Source: Amycolatopsis bullii | GTDB lineage: Bacteria; Actinomycetota; Actinomycetes; Mycobacteriales; Pseudonocardiaceae | NCBI RefSeq assembly: GCF_014654205.1 | Contig: NZ_BNAW01000037.1 | Coordinates: 1 to 64,000 of the forward strand | Reading direction: 5' to 3' | DNA length: 64,000 bases | Shown: positions 57,341 to 64,000 of the stretch, piece after piece | Position numbering within the stretch: position 1 is the first letter of the stretch | How the letters are laid out: each line of letters begins with the position of its first letter | Translations under genes and position numbers: made by a program | Notes under the pieces: model-generated | Seen by the model: the letters and a program-made list of their open reading frames with translations, nothing else | The model's database searches: none | What the model was told of the DNA's origin: nothing

Positions 57341-58474
57341 CTAGCTGGCCGCGTAGGTCCAGAATTCCTTCATGAGCGGGGTGGGCTCGGGGCTGGTCAG
57401 CTCGACCTGGGTCAGCAGCACCGAGACCGTGCCCGTCGCCGGGACCAGGTGCAGCGCCGTGCCCGCGCCACCGACCCAGCCATAGCGGCCGGGGATCTCC
57501 CACGGCTCCTTCGCGTCGACGTCCACCGAGCCGCCGTAGCCCCAGCCCTGGCCGTGCAGGAACGGCCGGGCCGCCGTCCGCTGGGCGGGGGTCAGGTGGT
57601 CGGTCGTCATGCGGTGGACCGACTCCGGCGTCAGCAGGCGGTGGCCGCCCGCCGTGCCCTCGTCGCGCAGGAACCTCGCGAACGCCAGCAGGTCGTCGGC
57701 CGTCGAGACGAGCCCGCCGGCTCCGGACGGGAACGGCGGCGGGGCGCTCCAGCGGCCCTCCGGCGAGTCGATCAGCCGCAGCCCCTCCTCGCCGCGGCGG
57801 TAGGCGCTGGTGAACCGGCCGAGCGCCGCCGTCGGCACGGCGAACCCGGTGTCGGCCATGCCGAGCGGCTCGAACAGCCGCTCCGCCAGGAACTCCGGCA
57901 GCGGGCGGCCGGCCACCCGCGCCATCAGCACGCCCTGGAGGTCCGAGCCCGTGTCGTAGAGCCACGCCTCCCCCGGCTGGGACAGCATCGGGACCTGCGC
58001 CAGCGCCGCCAGCCACTCGTCCGGCGACAGCGCCCGCGGGGACGCCGCCGGGCGGCCCAGCACCTGCAGCAGCAGGTCGACCGCGGGCAGCGTCATGTCC
58101 CCGGTGAGGCCGTACCCGCACCGGAAGGTGAGCAGGTCGGCCACCGTGATCGGGCGGGCGGCCGGCACGACGTCGTCGACCGGGCCGTCCGGCGTGCGGA
58201 CGACCACGGGAGACGCCAGCTCCGGGAGCCACCGCACGATCGGGTCGTCCAGGGCCAGCTCGCCGTCGTCGACGAGCAGGAGCACGGCCGCGGCGGTGAT
58301 CGGCTTGGTCAGGGACGCGACGCGGAACAGCGAGTCCCGCGCCATCGGCACGGTGCCCTCGGCGTCGGCCGAGCCGGCGGCCGCGGCTTCGACCTGCTCG
58401 CCGCGGGCCACGAGGGCCACCGCGCCCGGCAGATCGCCGAGGTGCCGGGACAGGAGCTCGGACAGCGCAGCCAT
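57341..58474 (-). CDS. Beta-lactamase-fold serine hydrolase (class C type)
   Basis: This is a 377-residue protein of the beta-lactamase/esterase/DD-peptidase class. The SxxK motif is Ser54-Leu-Thr-Lys57, the Tyr is in LYDTGSDLQG, and the WVGGAGT segment corresponds to the third (KTG-like) element. It has no signal peptide, so it is more likely a cytoplasmic esterase of the EstB group than a secreted lactamase. Its start is 2 bases after the end of the acetyltransferase gene on the same strand, so it is probably in that operon. Substrate unknown. Confidence 0.85.
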   Translation of the reverse strand: MAALSELLSRHLGDLPGAVALVARGEQVEAAAAGSADAEGTVPMARDSLFRVASLTKPITAAAVLLLVDDGELALDDPIVRWLPELASPVVVRTPDGPVDDVVPAARPITVADLLTFRCGYGLTGDMTLPAVDLLLQVLGRPAASPRALSPDEWLAALAQVPMLSQPGEAWLYDTGSDLQGVLMARVAGRPLPEFLAERLFEPLGMADTGFAVPTAALGRFTSAYRRGEEGLRLIDSPEGRWSAPPPFPSGAGGLVSTADDLLAFARFLRDEGTAGGHRLLTPESVHRMTTDHLTPAQRTAARPFLHGQGWGYGGSVDVDAKEPWEIPGRYGWVGGAGTALHLVPATGTVSVLLTQVELTSPEPTPLMKEFWTYAAS

Positions 58475-58476
58475 GG

Positions 58477-61158
58477 TCAGTCCTGCGGGTTGATCGCGCG
58501 CAGCCGGCGCGGGCCGGTGTCCGGCCGGGACGGCGGGGCGCCCAGCACGAGGCGGGCGTTGGCGACGAAAGCGCCGTCCGGCGAGGCCAGGATCGGGTCC
58601 AGCACCAGCGACCGCACCTCCGGGTTGTCCTCGGCCAGCGCGGCCACGCGCAGCACCATGTCCTGCAGCGCGGCGAGGTCGGCCGGCTCGTCACCGCGGT
58701 AGCCGGTGAGCAGCGGCGCCGTCCGCGGCTCGCTCAGCAGCGTCGCGGCGTCGACGTCGGTGAGCGGGACGGCCCGGTACGCGCGGTCGCCGAGCAGCGT
58801 GCTGACCAGCCCGGACAGCCCGAACGAGACGAGCGTGCCGAACGACGGGTCGTCCTGCAGGCCGATCACACACGAGAGGCCCTTGGGCGCCATCCGCTGG
58901 ACGTACACCTCGTCGTCCCCGGAGACCTCGCGCAACGTCTCGTACGCCCGGCGCACCGAGTCTTCGGACGCCAGGTCGAGCCGGACCCCGGCCAGGTCGG
59001 GACGGCCGCGCAGCCGCTCGTCGACCGCCTTGAGCGTCACCGGGTAGCCCAGCTCGCCCGCCGCCGCGACCGCCTCGTCCACAGTGGACACGATCCGGAA
59101 CGGCACCACGTCGATGCCGTAGCAGTCCAGCAGCCGCACGACTTCGGCGTCCGAGAGGAGCGTCGTCTTGCCGCTGTCGGCTTCGAGGAGCTCGCGCACG
59201 ATGCCCTGTGCCTGCTCGGTGTGGATCCCGGCGGGCCGCACCAGCGTGCCCTGCGGGCGTTGCCGCCACGCCGCGTACCGCACGACCCGCGCGAGGGCGT
59301 TCACCGCGCGTTCGGGGCTCGGGTACGACGGGATCGATCCCCGAGTCGGCACGCCGTCGCCGGACAGGACCGCGAGTTCGTCGGGGACGCCTTCGGCGGC
59401 GAGGAACGTCGAGACGATCGGCTTCCGCTCCCCCAGTTCGACGACGGTCTCCCGCAGCGCCCGCGCGTACGCGGTGCCGGGGATGGCGATCGGCGGCGCG
59501 AACACGACGACGAGCGCGTCGGTCTCCGGCGAGGTGAGGGCCTCGCGGACAGCCTTGGCGAACTCTTCCGGCGCGGCCTGCGGGCCGACGTCCACCGGGT
59601 CCGACGCCAGCCGCAGGCCCTGCATGCGCGCGGTGTCGGCGGCCAGGAGCCCGATCGCACTGGAGTTGCCGACGATCGCGACCCGCGGCCCGGCGGGCAG
59701 TGGCTGGTGAGCGAAGACGAGCGCGGTGTCGAACAGCTGCGCCAGCGACTCCACCCGGACGACCCCGGCCTGCTCGAACAGCGTCTGGACGCTGGCCTCG
59801 TCGATCTCCGTCGACGTCGCCGCCAGTTGTGGCCGGACCGCGTGCCGCCCGGACTTGACCGCGACGATCGGCTTCGTCCGGGCGAGGCGGCGGGCCAACC
59901 GCGCGAACTTGCGCGGGTTGCCGAAGGACTCCAGGTAGAGCAGCACGAGGTCGGTGTCCGGGTCGGTCTCCCAGTACTGGAGCAGGTCGTTGCCCGACAC
60001 GTCGGCGCGGTTGCCGGCCGAGACGAACGTCGACAGGCCGAGACCGCGCGCTTCGGCGTCGGCGAGGATCGCGGTGCCCAGCGCCCCGGACTGGCAGAAG
60101 AAGCCGGTGCGCCCGCGGCCGGGCAGGCGCGGCGCGAGGGTGGCGTTGAGCCGGACGCCGGGCGCGGTGTTCAGCACGCCGAGCGCGTTCGGGCCGACCA
60201 CGCGCATGCCGTGCGCCCGTGCCTCCCCGACCAGCCGCAGCTCGGCGTGCAGGCCGTGCGGGCCGGCTTCGGCGAACCCGCTGGAGAGGATCAGCAGCGT
60301 CTTCACGCCCTTCGCCAGGCAGGCGTCCAAAACGGACTCGACGGCCTCGGCGGGCACCGCGACGACGGCCAGGTCGACCGGGTCCGGGATGTCCAGCACC
60401 GACGGGTACGCGCGGACACCGCGGACCGACCGGTGCTCGGCGTTGACCGGGTAGACGGTGCCGGTGAACGCGGCGACCAGGAGGTTCGCGAAGGCGACGT
60501 GGCCGACTTTGCCCGGTTCGGTGGACGCGCCGATCACCGCGACCGACTTCGGGTGCAGGAGGTTGTGCACGCTGCGGGCCTCGGCCGCCTGCTCGCGGGA
60601 CCGCGCGACGGCGAGGGACTCCTCGGTCGGGTCGATGTCGAACTCCAGGTGCAGCACGCCTTCCTCGAATTCGCGGCTGACCTGGTACCCGGCGTCGCGG
60701 AACACGCGCACCATGGCGGCGTTCTCGGCGAGCACCTCGGCGACGAACCGGCGCAGCCCGCACTCCGACGCGGCCGCGGCGAGGTGTTCCAGGAGGATCG
60801 AGCCGAGCCCGCGGCCCTGGTGGACGTCGCTGACGACGAAGGCGACCTCCGCCGACGGCCCGTGGTCCAGCCGTTCGTACCGGCCGACCGCCACGACGTC
60901 GTCGCCCAGGAAGGCGGCGAACGCGACCCGGTCGTGGTGGTCGACGGTGGAGAAGCGCTTGAGGTCCTTTTCGGGGATCCGCGGGTAGGCGCCGAAGTAG
61001 CGGAAGTAGCGGGTGCGCTCGGAGAGCTTCGCGTGGAAGGCGACCAGGCCGTCGGCGTCGGTGGGGACGATCGGGCGCAGGTGGACGGTGCCGCCGTCGG
61101 ACAGCACGACGTCGGCCTCCCAGTCGCGGGGGTAGTCGAAGGGGTCCCGTCCGGCCAT
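58477..61158 (-). CDS. Pat-type lysine acetyltransferase: GNAT plus acyl-CoA synthetase (NDP-forming)-like domains
   Basis: This is an 893-residue protein. Residues about 20-175 form a GNAT acetyltransferase with QGRGLGS at 114-120 binding acetyl-CoA. From about 200 there is a CoA-binding Rossmann fold (VAVIGASTEPGKVGHVAF), succinyl-CoA-ligase-like parts and a C-terminal ATP-grasp (GKTTLLSDAEVVRLL, about 660 on). The motif that holds the phospho-histidine of active ADP-forming ligases reads LAATSTEID here with no His, so the ligase half is probably only regulatory, as in Pat proteins that acetylate acyl-CoA synthetases. The GNAT-first order is as in Streptomyces. AcuC is directly adjacent. 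Confidence 0.88.
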   Translation of the reverse strand: MAGRDPFDYPRDWEADVVLSDGGTVHLRPIVPTDADGLVAFHAKLSERTRYFRYFGAYPRIPEKDLKRFSTVDHHDRVAFAAFLGDDVVAVGRYERLDHGPSAEVAFVVSDVHQGRGLGSILLEHLAAAASECGLRRFVAEVLAENAAMVRVFRDAGYQVSREFEEGVLHLEFDIDPTEESLAVARSREQAAEARSVHNLLHPKSVAVIGASTEPGKVGHVAFANLLVAAFTGTVYPVNAEHRSVRGVRAYPSVLDIPDPVDLAVVAVPAEAVESVLDACLAKGVKTLLILSSGFAEAGPHGLHAELRLVGEARAHGMRVVGPNALGVLNTAPGVRLNATLAPRLPGRGRTGFFCQSGALGTAILADAEARGLGLSTFVSAGNRADVSGNDLLQYWETDPDTDLVLLYLESFGNPRKFARLARRLARTKPIVAVKSGRHAVRPQLAATSTEIDEASVQTLFEQAGVVRVESLAQLFDTALVFAHQPLPAGPRVAIVGNSSAIGLLAADTARMQGLRLASDPVDVGPQAAPEEFAKAVREALTSPETDALVVVFAPPIAIPGTAYARALRETVVELGERKPIVSTFLAAEGVPDELAVLSGDGVPTRGSIPSYPSPERAVNALARVVRYAAWRQRPQGTLVRPAGIHTEQAQGIVRELLEADSGKTTLLSDAEVVRLLDCYGIDVVPFRIVSTVDEAVAAAGELGYPVTLKAVDERLRGRPDLAGVRLDLASEDSVRRAYETLREVSGDDEVYVQRMAPKGLSCVIGLQDDPSFGTLVSFGLSGLVSTLLGDRAYRAVPLTDVDAATLLSEPRTAPLLTGYRGDEPADLAALQDMVLRVAALAEDNPEVRSLVLDPILASPDGAFVANARLVLGAPPSRPDTGPRRLRAINPQD

Positions 61159-61160
61159 GG

Positions 61161-62330
61161 TCAGTCCCTGGGGTCGTCCGGATCGAGGCCGTGCAGCGGG
61201 AAGACGGCGCGGCGGGTGTCCCGGACGGCGATGTCGACCGGGTCGTCCTCACCGTCGCCCCACGGCTTGAATCCCGTGTCGCGGTCGTCGGACATGGTCT
61301 GCGGCAGCTCGGCGTGCGGGGCGGCCTTGGTGACGGTTTCCCGCCAGCCGGGCGGCAGCGGCGTCGCCGGGTCGACGTCCCGGTCGAGGACGGTGGCGAT
61401 CAGGTGCGTCCAGGACCGGGGGACGACCCGGATCAGCTGGTAGCCGCCCCCGCCGACGGCGATCCACTTCCCGCCGGCGTAGGTCTCGGCGAGGTCCCGG
61501 AGGGTGGCGTAGATGGTGCGGTGGCCGTCGACGGACAGCGAGAGGTCGGCGAGGGGGTCTTCCTCGTGGGAGTCGACCCCGCACTGGGTGAACAGCAGCT
61601 GCGGTTCGAAGTCGGCGAGCAGCGAGGGGACGACGGCGTGGAAGGCCCGCAGCCAGCCAGGGTCTTTGGTGCGCGGCGGCAGCGGAACGTTGACGGAGGT
61701 GCCGTCGGCCTTCCCCCGGCCGGTCTCGGCGGAGTAGCCGGTGCCGGGCCAGAGCGTGAAGGGGTGCTGGTGCATCGAGATGGTGAGGACGCGGGGGTCG
61801 TCGTAGAAGGCGGCCTGGACGCCGTCGCCGTGGTGGACGTCGGTGTCGATGTAGGCGATGCGCTCGAAGCCGTGGTCGAGCAGCCAGGAGATGGCGACGG
61901 CGCAGTCGTTGTAGACGCAGAAGCCGGCGGCCTGGTCCCGCATGGCGTGGTGCAGGCCCCCGGCGATGTTGACGGCCCGGCTGGCCTCGCCTTCGGCGAC
62001 CTTCCGCGCGGCGAGCAGCGTGGACCCGACGACGAGGGCGGAGGCATCGTGCATGTCGGAGAAGACGGGGTTGTCGGAGGTCCCGAGCCCATGCCCGACA
62101 TCCCACCCGACCAGCGGAGCCTCCCGCACGGCGGCGAGGTATTCGGGGGCGTGCACGCGGAGGAGCTCTTCGTCCCCGGCACCGCTGGGGACGAGCAGTT
62201 CGACCCCGTCGAGCACGCCGAGCTCGGTGGCCAGCCGGACGGTGAGCTCCAGCCGGACGGGGTTGAACGGGTGATCCCCGCCAAGGTCATAACCCAGCAG
62301 GGCCCGATCCCAAACAACGGCCGGCGACAT
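61161..62330 (-). CDS. acuC: AcuC-type class I/II histone-deacetylase-fold lysine deacetylase
   Basis: This 389-residue zinc deacetylase removes acetyl groups from lysines of enzymes such as acetyl-CoA synthetase. The catalytic HH is in GGLHHAMRD (127-128), and the zinc ligands are in IDTDVHHGDG (Asp164, His166) with a later Asp in CGVDSHEEDPLADL; the GGGGYQL motif is near the end. It starts at ATG 62330; longer open sequence upstream is not conserved. It stops 2 bases before the acetyltransferase start, making an adjacent writer/eraser pair. Confidence 0.9.
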   Translation of the reverse strand: MSPAVVWDRALLGYDLGGDHPFNPVRLELTVRLATELGVLDGVELLVPSGAGDEELLRVHAPEYLAAVREAPLVGWDVGHGLGTSDNPVFSDMHDASALVVGSTLLAARKVAEGEASRAVNIAGGLHHAMRDQAAGFCVYNDCAVAISWLLDHGFERIAYIDTDVHHGDGVQAAFYDDPRVLTISMHQHPFTLWPGTGYSAETGRGKADGTSVNVPLPPRTKDPGWLRAFHAVVPSLLADFEPQLLFTQCGVDSHEEDPLADLSLSVDGHRTIYATLRDLAETYAGGKWIAVGGGGYQLIRVVPRSWTHLIATVLDRDVDPATPLPPGWRETVTKAAPHAELPQTMSDDRDTGFKPWGDGEDDPVDIAVRDTRRAVFPLHGLDPDDPRD

Positions 62331-62733
62331 GCGATCGACTCTAGTGCCGATCGCCGGGATGCGTGGAGTGGAAGATGCGGTAGGCGGCTTTTCGGCGCGG
62401 GTGGCGCACGCGAGCAGGCTCGGCCCGCGAGCGGCCTGGCAGGCCAGCGCGGGCAGCTCGGCGCGGTCGACCAGGCACGGGCGACCCGGCCCACCGAGCA
62501 CATGCGGCCTGGGTCGGCCGACTGGGCGCGCGGGCAGCCCACGCGGCCCGGCCGAGCCAGCGCGAACTCGGGTTGCCAGCGCCGCCAGGAGTGTGGCCCG
62601 GCTTGGGGAGCGTGCGCGCAGTCCAGCGCACGCTCCCCAACCCAGCCGACGCGAGCGGCTCGGGTCGTGGGCGTGGCCGGGTGCGTTGCCCGGCTCGGCT
62701 GAGCGCCTCTCCCCCAAGCCGGGCGGGTTCGGA
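62331..62733. other. 403-base non-coding gap between rhodanese and acuC
   Basis: No convincing gene on either strand; the open frames here are biased by GC content and lack ribosome sites. It is rich in short words such as CGGCCCGG, GCCGAGC and AGCTCGG in both orientations. It holds one perfect hairpin at 62603-62640. The acuC promoter should be close to 62340. Confidence 0.55.
62603..62640 (-). terminator. Hairpin downstream of the rhodanese gene
   Basis: TTGGGGAGCGTGCGC (62603-62617) pairs perfectly with GCGCACGCTCCCCAA (62626-62640) around an 8-base loop. It lies about 94 bases beyond the rhodanese stop and upstream of acuC. Likely terminator, or an intergenic repeat like others in the window. 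Confidence 0.65.
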
Positions 62734-63579
62734 TCAGCCCGGGAGGGTGCCCGTGGCCGCGGGGCGGTTCGGGTCTCGGGACCAGTGGGACCACGAGCCC
62801 GCGTACAGGCCCGCGCCCGGGTGGCCCGCCAGCTCCAGAGCCAGCACCACCGAACTCGCCGTCACACCCGAGCCGCAATAGGCGCCGACCGGCTCGCCGG
62901 GGCGCAGGCCCAGGTTCGCGAACCTCGCCGCCAGCTCCTCCGGGGCGCGCCAACGGCCGTCGGCGCCGATGTGGGCTGCGAACGGGGCGTTCACCGCTCC
63001 CGGGATGTGGCCCGCCCGGGGGTCCACCGGTTCCGTCTCGCCCGCGTAGCGCGGGGTTGCGCGCGCGTCGAGGAGGAGGCCGTCGCGGGCCAGGGCGGCT
63101 GCTTCGTCCGCGTCCAGGACCGGCATGCCTCCCGGGTGGACCGTGATGTCGCCCGGCTCCGGCCGCGGCTCGTCCGTGCTCACCGGGTGCCCCTCCGCCG
63201 TCCACGCTGCGTAACTGCCGTCGAGGACCGCCACCTCGGTGTGGCCCGCCCAGCGCAGGAGCCACCAGGCCCGCGCCGCCACCGAGCCGTCCGCGTCGTC
63301 GTACGCCACCACCGGGACCCCCTCCCGTACGCCCGCCGCGCGCAGGTCGCGCTGCAGGTCGGCCGGGTCGGGCAGGGGGTGGCGGCCGCCCTCGCCGGGC
63401 TCGCCCGCGAGCACGCTGTCGAGGTCGGTGAACACCGCTCCGGGCACGTGACCCTCGCGGTAGGACTCGGCGCCGGGCGGGCCGGCGAGCCGCCAGCGGA
63501 CGTCGAGGACCACGGGACGGTCTCCGGCCGGGCCGGCCAGCGCGGTGGCGAGGTCGGTGGTGCTGATCAGCGGACGCAT
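62734..63579 (-). CDS. Two-domain rhodanese (thiosulfate/3-mercaptopyruvate sulfurtransferase)
   Basis: This is a 281-residue enzyme with two rhodanese domains. The active one is C-terminal, with Cys235 in AYCGSGVTAS. The N-terminal domain has AYDDADG with no Cys and is structural. VLDVRWRLAGPPG and LLDARATPRYAGETEPVDPRAGHIPGAVN are the two domain signatures. It transfers sulfur from thiosulfate or mercaptopyruvate to cyanide or thiols. ATG 63579 was chosen by homology; ATG 63588 is also possible. Divergent from ideR. Confidence 0.88.
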   Translation of the reverse strand: MRPLISTTDLATALAGPAGDRPVVLDVRWRLAGPPGAESYREGHVPGAVFTDLDSVLAGEPGEGGRHPLPDPADLQRDLRAAGVREGVPVVAYDDADGSVAARAWWLLRWAGHTEVAVLDGSYAAWTAEGHPVSTDEPRPEPGDITVHPGGMPVLDADEAAALARDGLLLDARATPRYAGETEPVDPRAGHIPGAVNAPFAAHIGADGRWRAPEELAARFANLGLRPGEPVGAYCGSGVTASSVVLALELAGHPGAGLYAGSWSHWSRDPNRPAATGTLPG

Positions 63580-63719
63580 GCCTCCCATCTTCCAGCGGCC
63601 GCCCACCCGGCCGCGCCGGGGTGCGGACATTTCCCCCACCGGCGAGTTGTTACCCGTGAGGGCCGCCGCTGCTGCCGGGGTCAACGACTACGATGAGCAA
63701 CGCGGACGAAGGGGACAGC

Positions 63720-64000
63720 GTGAACGATCTCATCGACACCACCGAGATGTACTTGCGTACCATTTACGAACTCGAAGAAGAAGGTGTCGTTCCGCTGCGC
63801 GCCCGCATCGCCGAGCGCTTGCAGCAGAGCGGCCCGACCGTGAGCCAGACCGTCGCCCGGATGGAGCGGGACGGGCTGGTCGTGGTCGCCGACGACCGGC
63901 ACCTCCAGCTGACCGACCACGGCCGGGAACTCGCCATCGCCGTGATGCGCAAGCACCGCCTCGCCGAACGCCTCCTCGTCGACGTGATCGGGCTCGAGTG
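63720..64000 (+). CDS. ideR: Iron-dependent repressor IdeR/DtxR, N-terminal part (3' truncated by window)
   Basis: The window ends inside this gene; about 93 codons are visible. From GTG 63720 it reads [20 protein letters not shown] and then [36 protein letters not shown] (winged helix-turn-helix, recognition helix [13 protein letters not shown]) and [18 protein letters not shown] (start of the metal-binding domain). This is very close to mycobacterial IdeR, which with Fe2+ represses siderophore and activates storage genes. AAGGGG lies 5 bases before the GTG; ATG 63693 is an alternative start. Divergent from the rhodanese gene. Confidence 0.92.
   Translation, partial: MNDLIDTTEMYLRTIYELEEEGVVPLRARIAERLQQSGPTVSQTVARMERDGLVVVADDRHLQLTDHGRELAIAVMRKHRLAERLLVDVIGLE

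Noticed and set aside
58691-61252. Alternate minus-strand frame across the acetyltransferase
   Set aside because: It is an Arg/Gly-rich shadow frame; the true frame carries GNAT and ATP-grasp motifs in order.
62331-62717. N-terminal extension of AcuC up to 62717
   Set aside because: The extension is Arg/Ala-rich and out of character, while the family start MSPAVVWDRALLGYD at 62330 is complete.

Overview
The window is very GC-rich and gene-dense, with many GTG and TTG starts and many 4-base stop/start overlaps. The gene families point to an actinomycete of the Pseudonocardiaceae, most likely Amycolatopsis or a close relative. The markers are a mycobacterial-type mce4 sterol-uptake cluster, a pyrophosphate-type phosphofructokinase like that known from Amycolatopsis methanolica, XRE/DUF397 pairs, RNase AS, IdeR, CebR-like and DasR-like boxes. 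I see no rRNA, tRNA, transposase, phage gene or CRISPR array. Species identity is inference.

Layout. 1-6.9 kb: tail of a membrane protein, succinic semialdehyde dehydrogenase, a 1,004-residue LuxR-type ATPase regulator, a small protein, and an XRE/DUF397 pair. 7.2-12.1 kb: acyl-CoA thioesterase, pyruvate kinase, an ArsR repressor divergent from a 14-TM-type efflux pump, and a DUF2461 protein. 12.1-17.7 kb: a secreted GH18 chitinase with DasR-like boxes, ArsR and HxlR regulators, a truncated globin, an unusual aromatic amino acid lyase homologue, and an ECF sigma factor with its partner. 17.7-20.2 kb: phosphofructokinase, then DAHP synthase behind an aromatic-rich leader peptide. 20.5-25.6 kb: RNase AS, a PlsC acyltransferase, an esterase, a carboxylate-amine ligase and a Nudix-NYN fusion. 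25.9-32.4 kb: glucokinase operon (with SRPBCC, ArsA-type ATPase and phosphoesterase genes) and a long-chain acyl-CoA synthetase. 32.4-38.1 kb: a cellobiose-type ABC importer with GH1 beta-glucosidase and a divergent LacI repressor. 38.2-43.4 kb: FAD monooxygenase, Tat-exported ferritin-like protein, aspartate aminotransferase and two poorly known proteins.

43.4-57.2 kb is the centrepiece. It is a complete mce4 operon (yrbE4A, yrbE4B, mce4A-F and two Mce-associated genes) in which every gene overlaps the next. Upstream lie two short-chain dehydrogenases and a 3Fe-4S ferredoxin, and divergently fadE26-fadE27. A near-perfect KstR box sits between the divergent arms. Gene order matches the M. tuberculosis cholesterol locus, so the expected job is sterol import plus the first side-chain beta-oxidation step.

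57.3-64 kb: a serine hydrolase, a GNAT/acyl-CoA-synthetase-like lysine acetyltransferase directly followed by an AcuC-type deacetylase, a rhodanese, and the start of ideR.

The most unusual non-coding material sits at convergent gene ends. Two arrays have exact 21-base periods (2197-2357 and 57241-57325), and there are very long hairpins at 20278-20411 and 38121-38185. The aromatic leader peptide and the altered MIO triad of the lyase homologue are the other leading observations.
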